Of a DNA stretch of 64,000 nucleotides, positions 22,328 through 32,619 are shown piece by piece (position 1 is the first letter of the stretch; the number at the start of each line of letters is the position of its first letter). A program made the position numbers and the translations under genes. The stretch is from the NCBI RefSeq assembly GCF_013368755.1, contig NC_049566.1, positions 2,790,001-2,854,000 on the forward strand, read 5' to 3'. The DNA comes from Talaromyces rugulosus. Taxonomy: Eukaryota > Ascomycota > Eurotiomycetes > Eurotiales > Trichocomaceae. Below the pieces are notes generated by a model. That model saw only the letters and a program-made list of their open reading frames with translations, was not told where the DNA came from and did no database searches.

Positions 22328-22347
22328 AACCCTAACCCTAACCCTAA
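22328..22347. repeat. Short interstitial telomere-like repeat (CCCTAA)3
   Basis: Three perfect CCCTAA units in a row, the complement of the TTAGGG telomere repeat used by filamentous fungi, about 100 bp after the stop of the dioxygenase gene. Confidence 0.85.
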
Positions 22348-22547
22348 TCTCTAAATGTAGGGGTGGAATATCATGCTACTTGAACGTATTCCATCAATAA
22401 ATTTATTCTATTTGTATTTGACCAACTTCAATGCATTCTGAAAAAACATAAATTGGTTCACCGCAAATAATCAAAGCACAATCATGTCTGTTCAGCATAT
22501 CATCAATGTCAACCCCGCAACTATAGCTGTAACCCTAAAAACGCCAT

Positions 22548-22567
22548 CTCGGCCCAGTTCGGCTGAG
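22548..22567 (+). promoter_or_regulatory. CGG-N7-CGG direct repeat upstream of the transporter
   Basis: CTCGGCCCAG is followed directly by TTCGGCTGAG. The two CGG triplets are seven bases apart, as in the copies near 20.85 and 27.07 kb. Confidence 0.5.
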
Positions 22568-22818
22568 GTGGAACCAGACAGCAATTCTACACTTGACACG
22601 ACGATGATATTATTTCTAGGCCCACCGTTTATTTCCAACTAGGTTAATGTTATCGGCTCCACGTCGCCATCTCCCTTGCTTTCTCCACACTTTCCCCGAC
22701 TTTTGACCTTCGCCTGGAAAATGGGGATTAAAGATCGGTGTTTCCGACGCAGGGATTTATCTCATCCTAAACGCTTGTACTACTGCTGGGTTTATAGCAA
22801 GAATTATTTGCATCAGCC

Positions 22819-24598
22819 ATGGATGCTAAGGAGACAACCGATGCAGTGCATCATGAGCTCGCTATAACCAAACCGCAGCATCACAATCCGACCGGAACGG
22901 TCACGCTGCTGGAAGATGGAGAAGTTGTCTTGATTCCTACTCCATCACCGGATCCTCGTGGTGAGTAATCTGCTTATTATCATTTTATCTAATATATTCT
23001 TACCTTTGGTAGATCCATTGAATCTTCCACAGACGCAGAAATGGGTAATCGACATTATTATCGGATTTTGTAAGCCGCGTCTCATGAATCCATATACGAC
23101 TTCTCAAAAGTGAATCCCTTTTAATACAATCTACTAGTTGCTGTATTCAGTGTCCTCTTGACTTCTGGCATGGGCCCCATTCTCTCAACCATCATGGCCG
23201 ATTATGAGTACAACCCCCGAGTCACGGACCTCATGACATATCCAACCTTGTTCATGGGCATTGGAAATCTCATAGCCATGCCGCTCGCCACAGCTGTGGG
23301 CCGCCGTCCTGTATTTTTGGCCTCTGCTCTGATCCTGATGGCTGGCTCTATCTGGTGCGCTGCTAGTCAGAGTTTGGAATCGCATATAGCCGGAAGAGAC
23401 ATTCTCTCTTTGGCAGCCGGACAGTCGGAAGCTTTGTGTCCGATGATTATCCAGGTATTTCTTCACAATTAAAGACAAATACTTAAAAGAACTGAGATTG
23501 ACAAATGAAAAAATCCAGGAAATCCATTTCGTCCACGAACGCAGCAGCAAACTAGCCTGGTTCAGCGCCATTCAATCAATCGGTACGGCCGGTCTGACCA
23601 TCGCCACTGCCTATCTCGTCAGTGACCTAGGATGGAGATGGTGGTACGGTATATTTGCTATTGCAAGCGGGCTCGTCTTCCTGCTCGCCTTTGTCTTGGT
23701 TCCAGAATCGGCATACCCGCGGCCAACTGATGCCTACAACGGGCTTGTTCGCATCTACCACGAAGGAGAAGAGATATCTGTGGTCAGAGCGACGGAGAAG
23801 AACAGGGTTCCTCTCGATTACAACCGATATAAAGCACGGAGTCTGTCACATCGTCTCAGGGTGTTTCATGACCATGCCAGAGATTGGAGCAAGGCAGTTG
23901 AATGCTGGAAGCAAATGGGACAGTGTATCATGTTTCCAAACATCATCTGGGTGGTGCTGATGAACAGTGTTGCGCTGGCCATCTACGTGATTTCTGTCAC
24001 CGAGTTCTCGCCGATTCTGTCTTCGCCACCATATGACTACAAAACGACCAGTCTGGGTCTTGTTCAAGGTGGCCAGATCGTGGTATCCCTGCTCATGATC
24101 CCTCTCCTTGGCTACGGTGGTGATCGGTTATACAAATGGATAGCTCGACACCGGGGCGGTCTCGCAGAGCCCGAAGTGCGTCTGATCCCTATCCTGCTCC
24201 CTATCGCGGTCATGGTCATTTCCTCTGTGATCTTCGGCCGCGCTGGCTCACATCCGTTCGAGTGGTCTGCATGGGCTATAATCACCACGTACAGCGGTAT
24301 TTACTTTGCATTTATCGGCATTATCTTGATTGGCTACACCTACTCGCTCGACAGCTATGGTGAACGAGCCGCCCCAATTCTCGTCTTGATTTGTTCTATT
24401 CGTGGGTTTATTTCCTTTGGGATCTCGTTTGGAGTGACCAAGTTTGTGACTGAGCAGGGGTATCAAGGTGCATTCAATATATGTACGATTATTGCGGGTG
24501 TGATTTCGGCGTTTGGGCTTTTTGTTTTCCTATATGGTCCGAAGATTCGGGCTGTAACGATGAAGTACGCTGTGGACAATAGAACCGTTGAGACATAA
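22819..24598 (+). CDS. Major facilitator superfamily transporter
   Basis: Four exons (22819-22960, 23013-23069, 23138-23454, 23519-24598) give 531 aa. The charged N-terminal tail ends in DPRDPLNLP, a common lead-in to TM1 in fungal drug:H+ antiporters. About 12 hydrophobic segments follow. The MFS loop 2-3 signature is present as GRRPVF after MPLATAV, and a long cytoplasmic loop lies between TM6 and TM7. It is probably a plasma-membrane exporter of the cluster product. It is convergent with the Zn2Cys6 gene, with 104 bp between stops. Its promoter holds a copy of the CGG repeat, which supports co-regulation. Confidence 0.92.
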
Positions 24599-24702
24599 TC
24601 ATATTTATACTATATTCCATATTGAATAGGAATTTCGTACCTATTAAAAAAACCAATGACCCCCATTAAATGTACATTCAATTTTCAGCATATACAAAAC
24701 CC

Positions 24703-26989
24703 TCATCTAAGGATATCCCCCAGCATCGCCGAATCAACAAACGGCAATGAGGTATCAATCAACTCAGCCGAAGGAAACAACTGGTCGAAATAAGGCACAG
24801 TATCCATATTCTGTACTCCTATTTCTGAATACTGCTCCCAAGTTCCAAGAATTTCTCCTTCCTGCTCCTCTACCTCGCACGTATCGCCAGCAGTGGTAGT
24901 GGTCGTGGTGGTCGTGGTGGTCTCTTCAGACCAAGGAGAATCTCCCGTCCAAACACGATTATCCTGCGGATTATCGAAGAAAACAAACCGTGCTGTCGAC
25001 TCCGTGTCTGGTAGAGAATCCCATAGAAAAGGGCACGCTACGAGTCTCACGATTCGTGCTAATGCGGAACGATTTATGATGCGGTGCGCAGACGTGCGAA
25101 AGACATGTTCATATAGGTGTACAAGTCGACGCAGAACTAGCAATGCTCCATGTCGTGCTTCTGTGGGAGGTGAGTTTTCAATAAGGCTGATACTCAGCAT
25201 GACCAGATCCTGCAGGTCTGCGATGTCAGTTGCCGGTTGGTTACCGTTCGCAAAGCAGATCAGGTGTAGGGCAATAAAGATGCCGGCTGCGACGGTGGCG
25301 CAGGTCACAGACCAAAACTTGTTGAAGAACAGACTTGGATCGTTACATCTACGTTGTAGTATGCGTTTGGCAGCTGAAATTCCATCTTGCAGCACAGCAT
25401 CCCCGTCTCTCTCTGCCTCACTACGTTCCAGGATTTGAGGGATCATGGCAACGCAGAGAGTGATTCGCCAGCTGTCAGCGCAGTTGAGCAGAAGATTTCG
25501 TTGTATAGAGCACCAGTATGGTTCATCACGAACAGGCGTCTCTGTCGGACTAGGGTAAGACAAATGCGGAGGAAAATCAGCGCAGACTGAGTCAATCTCT
25601 TCTAGGGACGCTTGGACTGTATCGGTACTCCAGTCCCGGATAGAATTGATGTGATTCCTCGTCAACGCTGCAACCTGGGCCATTGCCTTGTGATACTCAT
25701 ACGCAGAGGGTACATCTTCGTCTTTCTCATCTTTGGTCTCCAGCACGGTTGTGAATGAACTAGGATGGATAGAGATCGGCCGCGACCAAACGGTTAACCT
25801 AAGAATTGGTTAACCATACATTCAAATACACAAAAACAGGTCGATTGATCCACCAGTCACAAATAATCAAAGTCCACCACAGTCGCCGGTGGACATTACG
25901 AAGGACTGGGCTTGGATCTGCCCTTTTGTCCTCGTCGAGATGGTCTATACCAATAAGTCGAGCCACATTCACCGCCGCGCCATGGAGAATAAACTCTCGG
26001 CTTGGCTCGCCGAGGTTTTTGTGCAGGATGTTGAGGATTGCCAGCGCCTGGACCGTGGCCAGAGAGGGTCTGCGAGTGTAGTCTGCTAGGTCCAGCTCTC
26101 TCAGTGCAGCAGCATACCAAGTCCGACTCGGCGGTGAGGAGATGGGAGATGTTTGGGGGGCAGAGAAGCTTTCATATAGCAGCTGCACATTATCGATGGT
26201 CTTGTCGTCGAGAAAATACGCTCCAACCTAGGTAGAGTTATAAAGTCGTACTGCGTTGAGCTAATTTCCAGACTTACAGCTAGCACGCTGAGATAAACCG
26301 CAATCCAGCCATGATTGCTCAGAGCATCCTTTTCGCTGTCGATGAGACCCTTCCAAAACAGATTGTGTTCCTTCATGAACACCGCTTCATCCAAAGCACA
26401 ATGCACCCATCCGAGCTGCGTCAGGGAGAACTCGACAATGGTATCACTCCACCGTCGCGTAGGCAAAATCAGCTTGACCTGGCTATCCCAGGTAGAAATC
26501 TGGTTTACAGGGCCCTGTGCAGACGAGTCAATCGACAGTCCAAAAACGTGGGCTTGAAAGTCGTTGAGAATTCTCTCTGATGAATGCACATCCTGCTGCT
26601 GCTGTGTCGTCGTTGCCCTAGGAATATCCGTCTCTAGCTTCACCAGCTCCGGTCTTGAAAGGGCTAGTTCCAATTGCCTGATGCGAATCTTGAGGCTATT
26701 ATTCTCACGCAGGAGGGTAGAGTCTGGAGGATTCCCATCACGCTCCTCGTCTACTGCTCTATTATGGTGATATATTAGCTACTAGTACAAGCCCGGTAAA
26801 AAAAAAAAAGGAAGACACTCACACTGTCACTCTTCCCCCCACTTTGACAACCTCGCGCATGCAGGTGGCAGCATCCCCGCGCCGAATGCATTGCTCGCAG
26901 GGGATCTTCTTGGAGCACTTGACTTTGCGGCGCGAGCACGGTATACACGAGCGCGGAACCCGCTGTGTTTCACGGATGGGCTGTGGCAT
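24703..26989 (-). CDS. Zn2Cys6 transcription factor, likely cluster regulator
   Basis: Four exons (26823-26989, 26278-26758, 25854-26227, 24703-25798) give 705 aa. The binuclear zinc cluster is C15-x2-C18-x6-C25-x5-C31-x2-C34-x8-C43. A short coiled coil follows (LLRENNSLKIRIRQLELAL). The central region is the fungal-specific regulator domain, including RRLWWTLIICDW and RPISIHPS, which become contiguous only after removing the intron at 25799-25853. A short poly-Thr tract lies near residue 635. A tandem TCCGGGTGAG/TTCGGGCGAG lies 80-100 bp upstream of its own ATG, which suggests autoregulation. Its position at the right end of the metabolic genes suits a pathway-specific activator. Confidence 0.92.
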
Positions 26990-27572
26990 TGCTAGTAGTT
27001 ATCAATTTCGAGACATGTAGTCTATATTGAAGAGAGGTTGTTCAAATGTCGAGTTGAGCATGTATGTGTCCGGGTGAGTTCGGGCGAGATTGTCTCCACT
27101 TTTATGTCTCGTTTCGGCAGGAGCCTTCATTATTCCCTCTTCTTCTGTATATCTAAGAAAAAATATGCTTGTTTTATCAAAAAGCGAATAAGTGCTTGCA
27201 AGATAAAAGGAGGAAGACTGCTTTTGCCTGAGCCTACTCTCTACGATTGATACCAGTCATGACAGACCATTTCAATGTTGATATCGCCAGTGCCAGCATG
27301 AGGCTCATTATCTCAAGAGACGAGGCAAACACCGCGCCGATCCCAACAACATGAAAATCAAATAATTTCTGGGTATTTGGCTCTAGCATCTAGATCCCCA
27401 GTTGCTGCCTGTTTTGCTGAAGACGCCTTTGAATCCTGCACAGGCAACACCCCCACCATTGGATATCATTTACTGTAAACGGACACTATATATTGCCCGA
27501 GAACCAATTCCTTTTCACATACAACATTGAATTCATTGAACATATTCATCAATCGATCAACCGACCAACACA
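26990..27572. other. Divergent promoter region of the regulator and the Knr4-like gene
   Basis: Contains the tandem CGG repeat at 27069-27088, close to the regulator start. The rest is AT-rich with no gene. Confidence 0.5.
27069..27088 (+). promoter_or_regulatory. CGG-N7-CGG direct repeat upstream of the regulator
   Basis: TCCGGGTGAG is followed directly by TTCGGGCGAG, a near-perfect tandem 10-mer. It lies 80-100 bp upstream of the regulator start on the opposite strand. Confidence 0.55.
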
Positions 27573-29125
27573 ATGACAGGCTTCCTTCAATCATTTTCCT
27601 CTCGCTCCATCCTCTCCGATCGCAGCACCACCTCGGTTGCCTCGAGCACAGCATTTTCAGCCGTCGAGCTGGGCATGCTCGGCTGCATTGAGGGAGCACA
27701 CTCGATCATTGCGCTTCTGGCAGAGCACTCCAAACCATCTCCGCCAGCCGACAACCTTACTGGAAGCATCCCCGACGCAATACACTTTATGTATGAATCC
27801 ACAGAGCAAGAAATAACAAGAATACCCTCGGGAGTGGGGAAACTAGACAATGCAGGCTTGGACAGCTTGGAACAAAAGCTAAACGACCAACTACCCTACC
27901 TAGCAGACGGAGTCGATGTCGTCAATGGGAATGAAAAGGACTACGAGACTCTTTACGCATGGATACAGGAGCTCGAGACAGAGGATGCCTGGTTGTTGGA
28001 TGTCACGACGGGGTATTCTGTACGTTTCTTTCCTTCTTTCTATTCCATCAATCGATAACTAAATAATCACTATAGGCAATGCGTCTGTCCTCCGGCCTCG
28101 CCGGCCTCCTCAATCTCGCGCTGCATCTCCAAAAACCAAACGCAGTAGCCGACCAGATCATGTCTCGCATTGCTGGCCGCATCCACGCAAACCAGCAAGC
28201 CGAATACCTCGCTCGGATCCGGCCTGCATGGAGCAAGTATTTTGTGTCTGGTTGGCTACGCGACAAACTCGGCTTGTCACAAGCCGCTGATAGCAGCGAG
28301 CTCAGCGAGTATGGACGAATGATACACGACACGACGAAAAAGAGACTTGAGCAGGGGGGTCCGTTAAAACCTGTTGATGAATACAAAGACAAGAGCATGC
28401 AAGAAATGCTCGCAGAACTAGACCGAAACACAGTACCGTACAAGGACTCCTTTGAAGAATGGGGCAAAGACTGGGACGACGATGATGACGAAGCAGCAGC
28501 AGCAGGACAAAATACAATCCTGCGCAACCCAGCAACACCAACCCAAATCGCCACGGCTGAAGAGACCATTGGCCGACCACTACCAGACGACCTGAAGCAG
28601 TTTTACGCTCTTACCAACGGCACTCGCCCCGTCGTCGAGCACTACCCCGGATTCCATGCTATCAAGGCGCTTCTACTGCCAGTCGAATCCCTATTTTGGG
28701 AAGATGAGGAGTACATGCACCACTACACCTTGGATCTACTCCCCGGCACGAGACGAGAACTGCCCATCGAGATCGAGTGGCCCGGGATCGAAGGCGGTGC
28801 GATTGCCATGTACGAGCACGAAGGGCAGGGTACTGATTATGTATGGTACGTTACGTCGGAATTAGTAGCCAAGGCAAGAAAACTCCTAGAAGAAGCCTAT
28901 GAAGCGGCGACCGCAAACGACAAGAAATATCTAGACAGTCTCGTGCAGGAATATCACGGTAGCTGGGATAAACTAAAAGATCTCAAAGGGTGCTGGTACC
29001 AGCAACAGTGGGGGGATCCAGACAGTATGATTGTGTTTCACGATTTCAGAGCGTTTTTAAGCACGGTGGTGTCGAGCAGTGTGTTGGAGGAGAACAAGAG
29101 TCCGATCAAGATGCCTAAGGATTAA
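27573..29125 (+). CDS. Knr4/Smi1-domain protein
   Basis: Two exons, 27573-28019 and 28076-29125, with a 56-nt intron give 498 aa. The C-terminal half carries a Knr4/Smi1 (SUKH-type) domain from about residue 305, starting ATPTQIATAEETIGRPLP and running through DDLKQFYALTNG and on to WYVTSE. An acidic linker (DDDDDEAAAA) precedes it. The N-terminal 290 residues have no recognised domain. The yeast namesake is linked to beta-glucan synthesis and cell-wall signalling, but this protein shares only the domain, so its role is open. It is divergent from the cluster regulator and probably marks the cluster border; it has no copy of the CGG repeat close to its own start. Confidence 0.75.
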
Positions 29126-29421
29126 TCACAAAATAGGACTTGGAATTCTATGAATAAATAAAAATCAACACCGTACAAAACTGTTGCGGTTGCAACTTCA
29201 AATCTCTCTCTCGAAAAAAAAGGTCAAACAAAAGAAACGCAGCACAGCAGATATAAAAAAGAGAAACAGAAAGAAAAAAAAATCTATCTTTTCGTACAAG
29301 TCTATGTATTAATGATTCAATAGGTTGTATAGCCCTCCCCTCGTAGCGCATTTAACTAGCAGCTAAAGACTAGGATATGGTCCAGCTGAGGGTACATGAA
29401 GCTGGAGAACACGATAAAGGA

Positions 29422-31383
29422 TTACTCGCGAGAAACGTCACGACCAAAGATCTTGGCCTTGATCCAGTCGGTGGCCACGAGGACACGGTTGCGCGCTGTA
29501 ATCCGTTAGTTTTGACAGTTTTTCATCTAATGTTTTAAAGGTTTAAAAAAAAAGGCTTACCGCTGAAGCACATGCTCAGATAGGCACTGCGCCAGAAAAG
29601 ATAGGTCATGGTACCACCGCTCGCAATGTTGCCGCTCAGCCAGCTGATGTCTGCAACTGCTCGCTCCTTGCCAATGTACGCCAGACTGCCCTGGTGTGAG
29701 TACTGGAAGGGACCAATCTGCTTAGTGCGACGCAGCTGGCGCTGGCGCTCCTTGATCTCGTCCAAGACGCGGTCGCGGTCTTCGCCCTTGGCTTCCGACT
29801 GTGCGACAGACAGCTTCTTGAGCTCGCTTTCAATCTCCTCGGTGCGTGCCATGGTGTTGAACAGACGGGCCAGGAACGCGCCTTCTTGGCCGGCGACCTG
29901 GGCGGTGGGGGCGTAGTTGGTGATGGCGCAGTCGCCGACAGCCCAGATGTTTTCGGTTCCGTTGACGACCAGGAATTCGTTGACGGCCAGACCGCGGCGA
30001 GAGTCCTTTTGCGCGGGGATCTGGCCCATTAGGTCGCGCACCACGTCGCGGACAGCGTTACCAGTGGCCCAGACCAAAAGTCCGTAGGGAATCTTCTCCA
30101 GCTCCTTGGTGCCGTCGGGCTTAGACACCTCGGCCTCGATGAACTTTTCGGTGACGTTCTTGACCATGGTCTTGGTGCGGATGGTGATTTTCTCTTCCTT
30201 GAAACTGGACTCGGTGTATTCGATCAGCTGCTTGGAGAACATGGGAAGAATCTAGTCTCGTCAGTTATAGAACTCTGTATAATCAGACGGCAGCCAATTC
30301 TTACATTAGGCAAGGCTTCGACCAGGGTTACGTGGAAGTTGTCCTGGATTTCAGGAATCCACTTGCGCAGATCGTCCTCGAAAAAGTCCTGGAGCTCGCC
30401 GGCAAACTCGACGCCGGTAGGACCACCGCCGACGACAACCATGTGCAAGAGGCGCTTGACTTCCTCGTCGGTCTGATCCTTGAAGACGGCGGTCTCGACG
30501 CAGTCCATGATACGCTTGCGGATTTTCTGAGCATCGCCGACCTCCTTGAGGAAGCACGAGTTCTCTCGGACACCGGGGATGCCTAGGGTTGTCAGCACAT
30601 AAACAAACCATACTTCAAGTTCCAAGGAACAAAAACTCACCAAAGGTGGCATTCTCGGCACCAACACCCACAACAAGCATATCAAACGGCACAACAGTGT
30701 GCGAGACATCACCCTTGATCTCCGAGTCGTCACTTATATACACCACACGCTTCTCATAGTCGATCTTGGTGGCCTCAGCTTCGAAGAACTTGACAGTCGC
30801 TTTCTTGTGGCGCAGGATGTTGCGAATGGGCTCCATGATAGACCGGTGCTCAATCAAGCCCGTAGTGCACGAGGGCAGCAGCGGGGTGAAGAGGAAAAAG
30901 TTACGGGGGGAAATGACGACGACATTGTAGTTTTCGGTATCGAGCTTTTTGAGCAGCGAGACGGAGCCCCAACCAGTTCCTGCGATGCGTCAGTTTTTAT
31001 TTTTATTTTTATTTTTTCTGTAGCAATCCAATCGACATACCCAGAATAACAAGAGTCTTCTTGGATGGATCAGGCTCGATTTGCTCCTCAGGGTGGCGCA
31101 GAATGTAAATGCTGTAGCCCAGGTATCCAGTAAGGCCTAATCCCGAGAGGACGGTCAGTCGATACGCCCAGCGGAAAAAGCGAAAGCGCTTCTTGGGCGC
31201 TGGCGAAGGAGCGGCAGCGGCAGCATCAGCATAGGCGCGGCGCAGGGCAGGTTGAATCGGAGACGATCGCAGGGGCGATGCTGATGATAGTAGAGATGGT
31301 CGGACAGGAGCCACGCGCGACGACAGCGACCTAGCGCTGATAGTCGAGGCGAGCTGCGAGACCGCCTTGGGACGGACCAGCAT
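29422..31383 (-). CDS. nde1: Alternative (rotenone-insensitive) mitochondrial NADH dehydrogenase
   Basis: Five exons (31041-31383, 30641-30979, 30305-30582, 29561-30251, 29422-29495) give 574 aa. The N-terminus is an Arg/Ser/Ala-rich mitochondrial presequence, followed by a TM segment (LTVLSGLGLTGYLGYSIYIL). FAD is bound at VILGTGWGS and NADH at VVVGGGPTGVE. WAVGDCA is the second FAD motif, and the typical C-terminal membrane-binding end (FGRDVSRE) is present. The insertion near residue 440 is a charged helix and lacks an EF-hand calcium loop. It is a type II NADH:ubiquinone oxidoreductase of the inner mitochondrial membrane. Whether it faces outward (Nde) or inward (Ndi) is not certain; the TM segment after the presequence favours the external type. 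Confidence 0.93.
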
Positions 31384-32619
31384 GGCGCCGACAAGTCAAT
31401 TTACCTAGCGAGCAGCTTTGTGCAAGCAGGCAAGTAACTAACAGACAAGCGAGTAGCTTGGAGAGGGGAGATGGAATGGAATTGCTGATGGTTGTTGGCA
31501 GAGGATGCAAGTAAGCTTGTGTTAAAAAAAATGTGAGGTGGAAGATCGGACTTGTGGCCGCTGACTGTGGTTGGCCCGGCTTGGCCTGGGCTGCTTTCTG
31601 TTTCGGGAAAGCCGGTGTAGTGCTTTGCACTGCTGAATTTCTGGAATTTCTTTTTTTATCGCTCTTAAATTTCCTCTTGTAGTATCGGTTATCGATGACC
31701 TCGTCTCGGTGGAGGGAATTGACCCCTGTTATCATGTATGATTTTTTTCTCTCCCTTTCTATTAGCTCTTATATGGGGAATTACCATAACCAAACTACCG
31801 TAGATCACATGTGCAGAGAAAAAGAGAAAGCCAAACCCTACAGATATAACGGACCAATATATTTAGTTAACTAGTACACTCTGTTATTATCCCCTAGTCT
31901 ATCCAAAGTCCACCTGTTCCGGCCCTTTGTCGTCCCCTGCCGTCGCACTGCTCGTAATTGGCCAAGAGCCTGTCCGCATTGCGAATGGCTTCATATCCTC
32001 AGCTACCCCAAACTCTCGTTCCCCCGAAAACAATGCGCTCGCTCCCTTGCCCCGAGGTTGAATCACAATTAAACATTAGTAGTATTTCCCCAAGCATGTT
32101 ACAGCTACTCCAATATTTCGGGAGGACTCGGAGGGGCAGAGCGCGACCCGGATCTGGCCGATCGCTCATGCATACATGCATGTCCGTTCGTCTACAAACG
32201 CCTACTACGACCCTACAAACATTCATAACACGTGAAATGCCAATTCAAAGTGAAGTAAATAAATACGTGTAGTAGTAGTAGATTGTAATCTCCTCGCCAT
32301 GGCAAAGCTAAATGCACATGCTATGCTGCTCACACGTGAGCCATACAAACAAATGTCCACCAGATGGTAAGTAACAGTATAAACGCCGGATAATGCAGTT
32401 TCCCAGGACATATATGATGATATGATATGATGCAAGTGTAGTGCGGCCATACCGAATGGCCTCCCAAATAATAAATAGTCTAGATTGACGCCGAGATACC
32501 ATGCAAAGAAGGGGGGGGAAAGAATGTAAAGTCGGCAAAGGTCCATGGATGAAAAATGAAAAAAAAAATAAAAAGGTGAGATAATTTATACAGTCGAAAG
32601 AAAAACAAAGTTGAATAGG
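31384..32619. other. Intergenic region
   Basis: Promoter and 5' leader of the NADH dehydrogenase gene, then the 3' flank of the cyclin gene. Long open frames on the minus strand near 31331-31735 have no domain. No gene is called. Confidence 0.5.

Larger units (their letters stand above)
22230..22818. other. Intergenic region with a telomere-like repeat and the transporter promoter
   Basis: Holds three consecutive CCCTAA units (22329-22347) and, 250 bp upstream of the transporter start, a CGG-N7-CGG repeat. No further gene is seen; the 63-codon frame at 22676 is the leader of the transporter gene. Confidence 0.6.

Noticed and set aside
22328..22347. A true chromosome end at the CCCTAA repeat
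   Set aside because: Only three units are present and clear genes continue on both sides.
24893..25438. 181-codon plus-strand frame inside the Zn2Cys6 regulator
   Set aside because: It is antisense to a well-supported exon and has no recognisable domain; its Val run is the reverse of the Thr tract.
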